A stretch of 64,000 nucleotides of DNA from Rhyacichthys aspro (Eukaryota > Chordata > Actinopteri > Gobiiformes > Rhyacichthyidae): contig CM072166.1 of assembly GCA_036850595.1 (NCBI GenBank), forward strand, positions 11,953,758 through 12,017,757. Direction: 5' to 3'. Under the pieces are notes generated by a model. It saw only the letters and a program-made list of their open reading frames with translations, was not told where the DNA came from and did no database searches. Of this stretch, positions 23,892 through 36,650 are shown piece by piece (the stretch's first letter is position 1; each line of letters opens with the position of its first letter). The position numbers were made by a program, and so were the translations under genes.

Positions 23892-24700
23892 AAGCTTAGC
23901 GACTGTATCTAATGGAATCTAATCGCTAACTAAGCTAGAAAGATTAGCTGACAATACAGTCACAGTCACATTACATTATTTTTCTAGGACCAGCATTTAA
24001 AGATGATTTAAGCAGAGCACAGATAAGAGCCAAGCTTACATTGTGGGATTGACTGTAAGGCTACTGAGACTTTGTGATTGCACCACTTGTGCCGCTATTG
24101 GTGTGAAATTATATTATTCCAGTATTACAGCAGAAAAAGTACAGAAATATATTTTATTCAGCTGTACTAGTATTTCACCATATGACTGTTTTAGCTGGGC
24201 TCCGTAATGTAGCCTCTGATCACTGATGGATGATGTAACAGAGGTCAATGTCTTTTTGCTAATGAACAACTGCATCATTAGTGAATACCCCACAGGGAAT
24301 GTAGACATTACTTTAAAACTATCTGGGTACATTCATTCTTTTCCAAAAATAGTAATAGAATTGCAGCAAACAGCGCGGTGATGTGTAGTAGCTGCTCTCT
24401 AATTGCTGCGTACATTCTGACCTCGTTAGCACATACGCAGTGATGGATGGTAGAGATTTTTCCATGTCACTTGATCTGTTTTTTATGATGCTTTTGTAAA
24501 AGGGGGGCTGCCATCTAATGAGCAGAAACAGGAACAGCACTATCATTACATGGCAGGCCCCTGGGCAGCAAATTAAGTGTGAGGAACTGACAGAGAGAAA
24601 GACGCAGAAGTCATGTTGAAATAATCATGTCGGAGATAATGTCTGTGATTAGCAGCATCACAAATGTAGTCCTGTTGAGAAATGAGTAGCCCCGAGGATA
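23892..24700. other. intergenic, AT-rich, no gene seen
   Basis: AT-rich sequence between two interspersed repeats. No exon recognised. Confidence 0.55.
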
Positions 24701-24710
24701 CTGTTCATAA

Positions 24711-24852
24711 AATTTGTGAATTGGTGAATGGTGTGTGTCTGTAAGTGTCAGCCCTGTGATTAACTGGCCACTGTCCAGGCCCAAAGCAGCTGGGATAGAC
24801 TCAAGCCCCAGTGACCTCTTAAAATAAAATGGCAGGAGATGAATGAATGTTA
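24711..24852 (+). repeat. interspersed fish repeat fragment
   Basis: Contains the run of motifs seen in a very common teleost repeat: a GAATGGTGTGTGTCTGTAAG lead, CCCTGTGATTAACTGGCCAC, TGTCCAGG, CAGCTGGGATAGACTCAAGC, CCCAGTGACC, then a GATGAATGAATG end. It is internally shortened relative to the usual form, which has extra sequence between the TGTCC and CAGCTGGGATAG motifs. The family is not assigned. Confidence 0.7.
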
Positions 24853-25256
24853 TAGTACTTGGAATGGGAAAGGAGTTATTTTTCATGTATTGTACAAATA
24901 CGCAGACCAAAATATTTGATGTTTTGTTCAAAAGTATGATTACAAGGTCCATTTTAATGCTGTGATTGTCAGACATTGTCAGTGTCAATGCAAAGCCAAC
25001 CATGAAAATGAATGCTATTATCAAAAAGCCTTTGTTTAAACATCTTGAAAAAGTACTTGAATAACAGGAAAAAGTATGTGCTTTAAAAAGAAAACAAAAG
25101 AAAAAGTTATTTTAAAAGTGGAGTGTAGTTCTCTCATGTGATGTCACCTCAAAGCCCCCGTTTTTTGAGCCTGAGAGCATCTACGGTAGCTCTGCAGGGA
25201 CATGCTCTTAAAATAAAGTCTAGTGATGAAATAATTGACCCATTTGAAACAGAATC

Positions 25257-25277
25257 TTTTTTTTTTTTTTTTTTTTT
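25257..25277. repeat. poly-T tract
   Basis: Twenty-one uninterrupted T residues. Confidence 0.95.
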
Positions 25278-25321
25278 GTAATTGCCCTAAGCTTAGATGC
25301 AAGATTGTGTGTTTAAAAAAT

Positions 25322-25352
25322 AACAGAGCTTTTTTTCTCCAGAAGCTCTGTT
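25322..25352. repeat. 10-bp perfect hairpin
   Basis: AACAGAGCTT (25322-25331) pairs perfectly with AAGCTCTGTT (25343-25352) across an 11-base loop. No further feature explains it. Confidence 0.8.
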
Positions 25353-27149
25353 TGTCTGCTCTACGGAGTTGTAGGAACAGGAAGTGATGGAACTTCCACT
25401 GTGTTTATGCCACTTCTTATTTTTAAGTCAAATGCAAAGAGTGTCACTTTGATGCAATCATACACTTCTGAAAACATACTTTTGTCAATTTTTTCAGGGT
25501 TATACTTCTAATTTTATACTAATTGTTTAAGTTTAAGTTAATGTAATGGAATAGAATGTAACTAGCTGATACACATCTCTACAAGTAAGTCCTACTTCTC
25601 AGTCTTAGCTTCATCTTCAGGGCAGACGACATTACACGATTTCCATTAGAAAACACAGCGTTACATCCTTTTGCCAACATCCAATTTCCTTGCAGTGACC
25701 GTGTGGGCCAGCGGGTTAATAGGTTCAGAGGTAACCCTGTGGTAATTTTTCTGCTTTACGGTGGTTAAGGGAGTAATCAAAGAGTCTGATTGCAGCCCAC
25801 TCACCTGTCCTAAACCCCAGGGTCGCACCGTCATCCGGCTGCTGCTGGTCAGCCCCGGCTAATTGAGTGATCTCAGCCTTTTAGAAGCAAGATGAAGCAG
25901 GTAGAAAAGCAGCACAATTGTGGAACAAAGGACATAGAGGCATAAAAAGATGGATATTTTCGAGAAAGTCAGCAGCAGTCACTGTAAAACTGTTGATAAA
26001 GCAACAAACTGAAAGCTGAGACATCAGTTAGTGTTAGTCTGCAGCAGCTCCCTGTATTGTGCGGTGAATATGTTATTTAAATCCATTTGCCTTATCCTTG
26101 TAAAAATCAAATGAAATGTAGGTACACTTTTCATCTTACTGAAAGAGATGTTTGCTTTAAATAACAAGGGTTAGGTCATGGTTAGGGGCAACTCTTTGTG
26201 ACAGCCTTGCAGAAAAATGTTTTCAGTTTGCAAAGGTGAAGCAAAATTAATAGTGAAACAGGAAGAAATTGTAATCAGTTAAAATGGGTCCATACATTAT
26301 AAAATATGGACTATGGTTCAAATGTGATGTGCATGTAAGCAGTTTAACCATAGACACCATATTTGGTTCCAAGAGTATGGTGGTTTGGTCAGCAAAAAGT
26401 GGAGCTGAACACTGCAGTTTGTTGATTGATTTATAGAGAATCCTCTCTTTGGCAAAAATGAGCCAAAGGAAAAAGACAAAGAAAGAACTGTCTTGTTCTT
26501 GTGATAAACAGTGATAAACAAGAAGAATAGCTACAAAATCATGTATTTTGGAAAACAAAGTACAGTTTTATCCAGAGTCAATTTATTTTTTTCTGCATTT
26601 GCTGTCTACACTGTATCAAACATGAGCAGACCAACAACTCATAACTCATACCTATCCGTGGGGAGGTGTCATGAACGTCTGATTGTGCATACCAAGTCCA
26701 TGGAGCCGCCCGGGTTTGCCTTCCAACACAGTTCTATTAGGAATCTCTTTTTATGTCTAACTTTTTAAAATAAATGTAAACTGCCTATATTTAAATCTTA
26801 AAAAAGCTAGATAATTGCATAAAAAGAGGCACACGCAAAAGCCAAACAGTCAGACAGTAAATAGTTTGTTTTAAAAGGTCACGCAGGGTCATTCCATCAG
26901 TACGACCCATCTAAACCCAGAGCAACATGCATTCAGTACATTGTTAAAACAGCCACTGCTTCGTCGTCACCCAACACGACCCTGGTGCTGTAGGTCTGAA
27001 TATTTATCAGGACAACATGCCGGGAATAAACCTTTGCTGTGCATTATCTCAGTGAGAAATTCATCTGCTATTCCCTCTCACTGCAATAAATGCTTTACAA
27101 AGCCTTTTTGACCTAATAAAAAAATAATAATAATAATGCACCGCATGCA

Positions 27150-27430
27150 ATTTTTTCCCCAGTGAGAGATCCATTTTGGTGCAAGCAGCGGCCAGCTCCT
27201 TCGCTCTGATTATCACTGTGCCATTGAGCTTTCACCTTGAATGTCCAGCCTTGTCCTGGGTATTGACTTTGGTTCGGAAAGTCTGGAAGAAGTGATTAGC
27301 GGCGAATCAGACGTCGCACAGAAGAGATAAACGATCTGGTGCATGTTTTAATTTGCTTTTTGGCATTTGATTCCCACCATTTGATGTGTAATCACAGGTC
27401 GTTTATCAAAAGCCCAAATAAAAATAACAT
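27150..27430. other. balanced block, candidate conserved non-coding element
   Basis: Repeat-free, CpG-bearing (GATTAGCGGCGAATCAGACG near 27294) with GATAAACGAT and ATTTG words. No frame of note. Enhancer status is inferred. Confidence 0.3.
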
Positions 27431-28540
27431 CAATACGTATTACTTTCTTCTCCCTTTCTCCTTTCTGTCACGTTTGAGACAGAGAGGCAGGCATTAGGAA
27501 ATAGGATATTGATGCCGTCAGACAGGCAGTCAGGCAAACCACGCATATATTTATGTCCGTCAGGGAGACAGGCTGGCAGTGAGATGGTCAGGTATTAGTC
27601 CTCCGTTTGGGGAATACCAAATATAGAGAGTCAGTATCATTACAGTAGCAAACACAGACAACGGGGCAGATTATCCTCCTTGAACACTGAGTCACTCTAC
27701 GTTGGTGATGAGTCAAATGGCCGATAAGTACTTAAAGGTGGAGTATGGCAGGTTTGAATGTAATGAACAATCTTAGTACTGTCCTAATGTACTTATCTTG
27801 ATAATGTGACTGGTTGTTGTTTATACAGTTGATAAGAAATTAGTAAGATGCAACAAAAGACTACTTGAGCAGAGCTATAACTTAAGTACTAAATTAAATA
27901 CCCCACCAGGTATAATCAGCTGTCTAGAAGTAGAGTTTGTTTCTTAATTAAATTACTTACTTATATCGACATTTCTACCCACTCACTAACGGCACACAGA
28001 TCTGGTAGCTGGTTTCCATCAGGTTAACCTATTAAAGTAGGATTTGGTACGCCATGCTTGTGTTCTTCTCTACTATAACATATGCCTTTAAGTGTTTGTG
28101 GTGCTAACTGCTCCTGTTAAAAAACAGCTAAATATTGAGCCAGCCGCTAATGTTCTTAATCCAGGCACTGACAATGAACACATGTTGGTTGTCATTTTCC
28201 AGAAACATTGATTCAGTGATTCAAGCATTATACTTCTGGAGGATTTAAGATCACTCACGCTGAGATTTGTTGTCACTTTTTCAACACACATACAACAAGC
28301 TGACATCTTACGCCGTAAATATTTATCATGTTTCCGATTTAGCCATAAAAGTACACCCTCATTTAGGGAAACATCCCTGTCTGTGCAACAGGACAACCAA
28401 ATGCAAGACAAGTTCCCACATTTCTCAGTGTGCTGTTGTTTTGCTCTTGCTAGAATCTGCATAGTTAGCACAGTGACTTTTTAATATATTCAAAACTTCT
28501 CAAACTTTTCTTTTTTTCACTGCTCCACATTCTCCTCACA
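27431..28540. other. intergenic, no gene seen
   Basis: Includes purine/CA-rich AGGCAGTCAGGC-like words near 27520-27600. A 127-codon minus-strand open frame (28088-28471) has Cys-rich, low-specificity content and no recognisable domain; I treat it as chance. Confidence 0.5.
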
Positions 28541-29340
28541 TAGCTGCCTCGGCCTGCTTGTTTGTTAAGGTATTTCGCCTGCTCAAAGCGGCTAAACGAT
28601 ATAGAGAGATTTATACCGACTAGTGCACGGGTCAAAAGCCTTGTTTTTCTTCCGGGTGCCGCTTAATAATGTCCATAACGAGAGCTGACAGAGAATTAAT
28701 ATAAATTAAAAGGGACCATAGAGTGCCTACAAACTTGTCTTCATTAATAGGTAAGTGACAATATAATTTTGGCGGCGCACTCTTGCCAAGAGCCTGATAG
28801 AATAAGCTCCGAACGGGCTGCCAGCCTATGAGTTATTCCATTGTTTGGGAGCATAATTAGCTTTTGATAAAGCTTTATGAGGGGGTGTAGTCGAAGGCAG
28901 GAAGGAGGAAGGTAAAATAAAACTGCTTTAACAGCCTCGGGGACCGGTGCTCTCTCTGTGGGGGCTCAGCTCTTCACGTTGTGTATTAGGTTATTTTAAT
29001 TTAGAGAGTGGTATCTCAAGCTGCAACCCTTTGAAGTGCTTTCCTGTGTGGTTTCTCCTCAACCTTTTTACATGTAGGTGCTCCACTTAGTATTGATTGG
29101 GACTCATAAATTGTGAAAGAGTATAGGGCCGATGGAGGGGCCTAAAAGCTTACCCTAAATACGTTAATGCCGAGCAGCGAGAGCCGCGGCGAGCCGAGCA
29201 GCAACGGGAGCCTAGATCATCTCAGAGCTCTGCGTTTGATCGCTCGGCTGAGAGCATCATAATCCCTTTATGAAATTAGCCCAACGCACTGGGAGCATCG
29301 GTCCAAGTCTGCCTTTCACTAATGCTATAGATGTGTGATT
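28541..29340. other. paired enhancer-like blocks
   Basis: Two complex stretches, 28541-28890 and 29140-29340, separated by plainer sequence. The first carries a tight site cluster: CATTGTT (28839-28845, SOX-like), TAATTAG (28854-28860, homeodomain), TTGATAAAG (28864-28872) and TTTATGA (28874-28880, CDX/HOX-like). The second has dense CpG (GAGAGCCGCGGCGAGCCGAG, about 29180) and another TTTATGA. It is among the best conserved-element candidates in the gap. Binding is inferred. Confidence 0.4.
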
Positions 29341-31880
29341 CTCAAATTGACAGCATTAATCACATACTTACATAAGTTTGCATTCCGTTTTACTTACTCT
29401 ATATTTTATATTAAGTGTTGAGCATACTTACCTTACTAACTTAGCTTCAAATGTTAACCTTTTAAACTTTTATTATTCAATGCACAATTAATTACACCAC
29501 ATATAAGACTTAAAACTGAATTCAGATGTTAAAAATGTAATCATGTGTTTGGTACAAAGCATTTTACGTGATGCTACCTGTCTGTAAAATGACTTACAAG
29601 ATGATAATATCAAATTATGTTAGCCCAAACTGAATGGGGGTTTAAGTCATCCACAACATGCTTCTTTCCTTTGTAAGAGAGAACATTTGTAAAGAGATTT
29701 CATTTACAGATATTTGAACGCAAAGACACTTTGCAGCATCCGACAGCAAAGCCCCCTTCACATTTCTCATTAGACACGCAATCACTCAACTGTATTCGGA
29801 TCCTCTTGTTTACATAGCGTGAGTCACATCAGAATATACGGTTCCAGACATGTGCTTTGATCCCACAGACATGTTCGGATTACAAGAAGCGTTAGACGAA
29901 GCTCTGTCTTCCTTTACCACTGTAGACATTCTTTGTAGATTGATAGATACATGAATGTGCATGATACCCAACTGTATTTTGAATGTTATCTGTGTGTGTC
30001 TGTGTGCCGCAGATGGGTGTCCTCCACCTTCCCCTGTGCACGGGAACAAGGTGCAGCGGGGGAGCTATAGTCATCTGTCTTTGTTCAACGTTGATGTCCT
30101 GTTATATATCAGAGCCAAAGATGAATGCAGTTAATAGACTGTGACACGGCCATTAACTACAGCTGTAATAGAAGTGTAATGGAATCAAACAGCCATCTCT
30201 CCCTTCAACAGCGGCCGCCACAGGTAAATGTTTAAAGACCATTCGCTGTTCGGGGCACCTGTCTCTTCCTCTCACACTCATGTTGTTAGTTTTCTCTTTT
30301 ATCTTTGCCTTTTAGTGTCCACATTCCCACCTGCTCCACAAATCGCCTCCCCCTCCCCCGTTCGCTCCGTACCCTCCGTGTCGTCTCGGTCGTCCTTGAA
30401 CCTCCATCAGCCGCTCTGCTAACATCAAAAGGCTGCAGATAAAAGTGTCCAATTGTCCATTTTCCTACTGATACTCGGCGCGCGCCAGACAGATCCACTG
30501 ATGTCTGCTTTTAATGCCCTGCGTCTTGGGGATAAAAACGTGACACTGCTACCCGGCGCACACCCCGCTCCGTAACCCCTATTTCTAACTGCTTGTGTTA
30601 TTCGCGTATGAAATTACCCTATTGATTGGCAAAATAGTCGTTTATGGTGTAGCTCTTGAGTTACAGGAGATAATGGAAGCCGTGTTATGCACCAACCTAG
30701 ACAGAAAATCATTGGAAAATGGAGAGTAGTCATATCTGCAAAATGATAACATCCATGTACGCACATCAGCAGGACGAGTCATTGTAGAGCACGTTCAGGC
30801 AATTTTTCAGAAAGGTGTCAATATCCTATGGATAAATCACATTATTACTGAGTTTTCATTTATTTTATTGGACATCTTTTACAGCACTGTTAGGTTTACA
30901 TTAGGTGCTAACAGCTAACCTAGATGTCCGCCATCACTTTAAAAAAGCTCAAAATCACAAGTGTTTTTCTGTAGCTTGTGTTTTTGTGTTATGGCCTTAG
31001 GTGTTCCAAAGGTTATAACAAGTCAGGTATAGTACTTATTTGAAGACAAACTTTAGTTACTTTAGTTAGTTTCTTGTCTTCCGTGACCTCTGATTGACTG
31101 AGAGCAAAACTGAAAACACTAAAAATGAGCATCCAGAGTAAACTACAAAGTAAAATGTTCAAATCCAGGCAGAGAGCAATGTTTTTTTTTTAAATATATT
31201 CTCTTCCACATCGCTCATACAACCATAAGTGATGAATAAGTTGTGTTACCTTTTGTGAGGATACATTTAGATTTTAATACAAATCTTGCATATTATGTCA
31301 AATGATAAATTCACTATAAAATGCACAATAGCTATCATCATCATCATCATTTCTTCTTCAAGTTTCTTGTTTTGTCTTTTTCTAGTCCTTTGGGCTTTCC
31401 ACAATCTTTATCACAATTCACATAAACACTTGTGTGGTCCCCACAATAAAAGCTGTGTACTTGTCCTTGTTACTTGTCTCTATTCCATTCCTTTTTAACA
31501 TATAAGGATGAAAACTTTGCTCATGCTCAGGATGGGTGTGCGTAGGAAAAGAGGGAGCAGCCCAATGCGCCAAAGCAAATGAACACTTGTGTTTTATTTT
31601 TGATTGATTCCTTACATAAAACTCATAAAACTCAGACTCACAGTATTGTTCTCTACATGCTGTACTCTACAATGTGATTGATTTACAAAGGAACTAGCGC
31701 ACCAAAATCTTCATGATCGCAAACAGAATACAGGTAATTTTGTATTGATGTTTTGACATATGTGAAAAGTATACTCCCTGCTTTTCAACCAAGTTCCCAC
31801 AGTTCCTCATCCGGCCAGTCGATTCTGACCAAACACTGTCAATTGCGTTGCATCCCTGTGTGCACATACCGCTCGGAATC
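29341..31880. other. intergenic, no gene seen
   Basis: AT-rich at the start; 30170-30560 is more GC- and CpG-rich with C/T-rich runs (CGCCTCCCCCTCCCCCG near 30345). An ATC trinucleotide run lies near 31335-31350. No exon is supported. Confidence 0.55.
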
Positions 31881-32600
31881 AATCAGCTAGCGCGTCTGCT
31901 AAACCCTTATTGATGGCAGCGCTGTAACGAGATACGCCCTTGACCACTGTCTCAGCGCTTGTCGGATGAACCGAGAAATGTTTTAAAAATTAAATACTGG
32001 AGATATGCCATATACAGGCTATTGAGCCCTATGAGACATGCTTTGTATAAAAATAACCGCCGCGGCATGACTCTTATTACAATATAAGATGAAATCTGCA
32101 GAAAAGATAAGATTCTGCGGCTTGACTTTTTTTAGTGCCACTGGCCTTGAAGGGCAGTATTGAATGTCAGCGGCTTGTGAAGCAGTTGATGAGATTTTTG
32201 TCAGAAACAACTCGCATGATGGGAAATTTATCTGCAGCGTTCTAAAGTTTTGAACAAACGACAAAACCGTTCTTGCGTTCAGGTCGCGAATACAAGAGAG
32301 AATTGTTGAGAGAGGTTTTCAGAAGGCCGCTATGCATGCTAACAGGGACATATTTCAGAAGTGATTAAGGGTGAATAAGCACCATCCTGTCCAGCTGAGA
32401 ACAATCAGACAGTGATATATGAATTTTGTCTGCTTGCTGTTTACCACAGCCTTGTAGCGGCGCCCTGATTAATCAGATTCACCTGCTTCCGGCCTCGTGT
32501 GGGACTGGACAAACCTGGCAGAAGCATCATTACCTGGTCTGATTAGAGCTGAATGACTGAAGATGACCAACACAGGCCTGTGCACCTGCTTCTTGTGTCA
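31880..32600. other. balanced block, candidate conserved non-coding element
   Basis: Long repeat-free complex sequence, CpG-bearing (CTAGCGCGTCTGC at about 31888; AACCGCCGCGGCATG near 32056; GTAGCGGCGCCCTGATTAAT near 32455). Short frames only. Consistent with one or more enhancers. Confidence 0.35.
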
Positions 32601-34686
32601 GGTAAAACTGCATCATAACTTTCTTTAGTCCACATAGCCTCATTCTTTCCATTTTCTGTTGACTGCTTTACTTTTCTTGGAGCTATGCAAAAATTGTCTG
32701 TCTATTTAAATATCCATTACCCGAAAATGTCTTCTTTCTCTGTCACCAGCTCCATCCCTCTTCCCCTCTCCCACTTTTCTGCTTTTTTATGCTACTATTT
32801 ATGTTTTTCTTTTTTGCACTGTGTACGCAGACATATCTAGTGCTGGAGCAGACACTCTTATCTGTTTTATTGATTGTCAGTACCTTCGTGTGACCAATGG
32901 CAGCATCAACAACTTGAGATTTTGCAAAATGTGAGTCTGCGATTGGCCCAAGCTTATTGTATGTGCAAATCTGTTAACATCCTTAAGGATAAAGCCTAGA
33001 TGATGTCTCAGGGTCTTGTTTTTTCACAGTTGATTCCTTTTACAATATGCAAACACTCTTTTATACTCTTTTAAGATATGGATAAAGATTCAGAAAGTGC
33101 CTTCCAGGGAGGTCTGTGTGTCTTTGCCAGTAGATGGGGTTGTTCTGCTTGGTTCTGTTCCTTTCTGTAAAACAGGGCAAAGGAAACGACTATAGTGAGT
33201 AAAACATAAACTTTTGCAGACTTTTTTTGGATTCCTTATGTATGCTTTTTCTCATTTTGCAAATTTGTTATGTGCAACTCTGTGTCATTATTAATGGGAA
33301 AACTCGAAGCTTGTGCCGAAGACCTCTGTCAACACCTCGGCAATCACCGCAGCTCCACCGTTGGCCGAGGACTAAATCAAGCTCAACTTGTCCTTCCACC
33401 TACTGTCCTCCCCATCACTGTTACGAGTCATTGCTCTCTGCAGCACAATCCACCATCCGAGCTGCTTATGTGGGCGCCCGCTCGAGATTTAGTCGACTGG
33501 TAAATGATGTCATCCACAGTGCACACGTACACACTCAAGGCCTCTCGTCTGCTCGTGTCGCAACTCTTGTTAGTCAGACAGATGGAGAATTACAGCGCTG
33601 AAAATTGTGGTTTGCCCGCACTCATACAGTCACACAGGTGGCTCGCAGTGAATAATTTCCAGTCAAATGTATCCAGTAAGCTGCATGTAGAAAGAAAAGA
33701 AATAGTGATTTGCACCTTGTTAGCGTTTTATTTATGGACCTTTCAATATTTACAGTGGGGCATCTTCCTACGAGGGAATTTTTGGATGAGTGCGCAGTGA
33801 AGCAGTCTAGAAAGTGTTGGCATCATTACAGGAGAAAAAAGTGCCAAGTCCACACAAAAAAACACCTACTTCAGTACATGGTTAAAATAAGAACTGTAGC
33901 TGCTGCCAGAAAGTACAACAGCACTCCTATATGGTGGTCCGCTGCCGAAGCAAGAGAAATTGACTTGCCTTTATGTGATGCATATATGTAGTGAATAATA
34001 AAACACCCTGAGATGACGCATTGGCTTTTATGTTTGTGTAGACGTGCATACTGTACATAGTGAATTACTGGCACAAGAGAGAGCTATAATGTAGTGAATG
34101 AAAAGCAAGCTGACACACACCTCGCTGTGTACTCAGTGAATTAGATGTAAATGTGCTTCTCACCTCGCCAGCACAGGATCCGACTGTGATCAAAGCCTTT
34201 TCAGAGACTTGACTGTGTTAGTCTCTGTGAAATCTGCTCTGGAGAAGAATATGGCGAAGAGAGACAAGGGCATTTTAATTACATTTTTGTGTGTGGAGAC
34301 ATGCATATGCAAGTTTTAGTTTTCTCTTCATCTCATTTCCGTTTTTTTCTGTTCTGGGAGTGTGCATTGAAATCTGCATGTCTGTGTGTGTGCATTATCA
34401 GGAGGCTAAAGTGTGACGGCAGGTTGCCACTGATATTTCAAAGAGGCAGGTGCATCTCACAGAAACATCTTTCTTTTTCCAGCAGTGTGCACTGCTTAGA
34501 GGCTCAGCCACCTGTTGTTTATGTTACAAGTCCCCAGGCCGTAAAGCATATCATTATTGGCCAGTGTTTTTAACAAGGGCCAGCGACCACAGCTTCCAAG
34601 TAATGGCAGTATCATAGTGTAGAGTAATACCACATGTAGCCACTAGTTGTTTTCAAAGTGGCAACATCTTCCATTATATACTTTTT
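32601..34686. other. intergenic, no gene seen
   Basis: Mixed. The stretch 33300-33620 is GC-balanced with a 124-codon + frame (33227-33601) that has no domain or family resemblance; it could equally be a conserved non-coding element. Confidence 0.45.
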
Positions 34687-34850
34687 TGGATATTTTTTTT
34701 TTAAATTGGGTTTATTAGAGTCTTAAGATCATTTTGGGGATTTTTTTAGCTTTCATTTGAGAGAGTGGGAAATGACCCCAAGCCAGAATCAAACCTGGGT
34801 CTCTTAAGTATGTGGTATATGCTCTAACTAGGTGCGCCACCAAGGCACCC
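34687..34850 (-). mobile_element. tRNA-derived SINE, minus strand
   Basis: Read on the minus strand from 34850, it begins GGGTGCCTTGGTGGCGCACC, followed by the A-box end TAGTTAGAGC. The B box GGTTTGATTCT is the complement of 34786-34796, and TGGCTTGGGGTCATTTCCCA then leads to a CTCTCTC tail, as in common percomorph tRNA SINEs. The body limit near 34687 is approximate and no target duplication was identified. B-box substitutions suggest an old copy. Confidence 0.75.
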
Positions 34851-36085
34851 AGTGCAACATTTTATTCAAATATTTACTCGAAGGGTCTCTTACGTATGTA
34901 TAAATAGCGTAATGGATCATTTTATCATTAAATTCACATTAGGAAGTCAGCCAACTTAGTGTATGTCTTTAATGTTTGTCTATTAAATAGCCGGAACACA
35001 TTATGTTATGTTCATCAGCCCTATCCTCTTTGTTCTATTGTCCAATTAACAGAAGCTCTGACTACACCTACCTTTGTAAACACACCATAGCCACGTTTTG
35101 TTCAATTATACCACTAGTAGCACTAGCAACTTGTAGCACAGCAGGACAAATTTCAAATCATTTTCTCCATAGACCACAATGTAAAAAAAATTGTGTCTGT
35201 TTACGGTCTGTCTATGTGAAATTTGCATGTTTTCTCTGTTACTGAGTTCTCTTTAAGCAAACCAGCTTCCTCCCAGAAGGTGTACAATTAAATTGCTGAA
35301 TCTAAGGGTCCATTTACACAACCCCAAAACACAGATCAGTGCTGATAAACTCTTATACATTTATTCCTAAATATGTATTATCAGAACATGAGTTTTCAAA
35401 GGACATAAAACACTATTTTAACATAGCTGTTCTACTTGCTGTATGTTGCCAGCAGCCACTAGTTTTCTGGTAGGTCTTTGCATTGTGTAAATGACTAAAA
35501 TTTTGTGTGTAAACCAGCTCAGAGGCATAGCAGCTGGGATAGGGAAAAACTCCTGCCTCTCATGACTTGAAAAGGACTTTTGGCTGATATTATTATGAAC
35601 ATCAGTGTAATCTTGGACAATTTTTGCTTAAAACCCTTTGGTATACTGTCTTGAACACACTGTTGCACTCTCACACCACTTCACGACTGCAATAGCGCCT
35701 GTACTGTGGTCCATTTGTACTGCTGTAGATATTAGCACTTCTAAAATGGTTTACAACATACAAAAACAGTGAATGGCGACCGTGCTTGGAAAAAAAGCGT
35801 GCGGGCACAAAAGTCTGCGGTGTCTTAAAGGTACTCATGCAATTTTCAAGACCAGCAACTTTGGGGTCTATAAAAATTGATCTGTTTGTCATGAGAGCTG
35901 ACCCATTTGGGATTCCTCAAGCGTGAAATCTTGGTGAAATGGGTGTATCAATCAGAAAAACAGAGAGACAGATTGAAAGATGATGGGGGGAAAGAAAGAG
36001 ATGAGAGTGGAGGATTGAGTGGAGGAGAAAAAAAAATACAATATAGCTTTAATTTAGTCATTGTCTCAGCCTTTCCTAAATCCTT
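34851..36085. other. intergenic, AT-rich, no gene seen
   Basis: Ordinary AT-rich sequence; open frames are short. No mobile element recognised. Confidence 0.55.
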
Positions 36086-36650
36086 TCAAGAAGAAGGCAG
36101 TCTTTTAGTCGGCTTTTGTCTCTCTCAGCAGAGTATCATTGTCAGGGCAGATATGAAACGCAATCTGCTCCCGTTTCATGTACAAGTGTATAATATCTTG
36201 TACATTCTTTACGCTGGTAATAATGCACGGGCCGCTGTCAGATAATACTTTGTCTACTTCTCTTGTACGGAATCTGTGTAAATAAAATACACTGCTGACG
36301 ATTCTTTTTTTCTGCGCCGGCTGAGCTCCAATTCAGGCAGAGGAACAAAAGCATCTCTACAAGCATCTTTTCAGCTTTGCAAAGCTGCCAGAAAACATTA
36401 TTCACCCGCAAAGTCACACCGCCGACTCCGGTTCCCCCCGTAGTAAGCCCCAGTCACAAGTTAATTTCAAAATAAATAGGCCACAGAGGAAGCCTGTAAC
36501 GCCACATTTCTCTGAGTTGAATAATCGAACTCCAGGCATTGGCGTGCCGAGGGAATTTTAATCAGATCATTCAGATTCGCCAGCAATCAGCAGCTGTTCC
36601 ATCTAATAACAAGCAAATGACACTTTACATATAATTAAAATGCTGTATTA
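36086..36650. other. balanced block, candidate conserved non-coding element
   Basis: Complex repeat-free sequence. It includes ATGAAACGCAATCTGCTCCC (near 36153), ACGGGCCGCTGTCAGATAA (near 36227) and CTGCGCCGGCTGAGCTCC (near 36312). A frame over its first part (35907-36245) has no protein resemblance. An enhancer is the simplest reading. Confidence 0.35.

Larger units (their letters stand above)
24853..27140. other. intergenic, mostly AT-rich
   Basis: Holds a 21-base T-run (25257-25277), a 10-bp hairpin (25322-25352) and a segment at about 25136-25270 that resembles one near 44706-44830. The stretch 25780-25900 is more GC-balanced. No gene supported. Confidence 0.55.

Noticed and set aside
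24611..25024. 137-codon open frame, minus strand
   Set aside because: Part of it is the translation of the interspersed repeat at 24711-24852; the rest is AT-rich hydrophobic filler.
34760..34850. tRNA gene on the minus strand
   Set aside because: The boxes are present but the acceptor stem does not pair and a SINE body follows. Called as a SINE instead.
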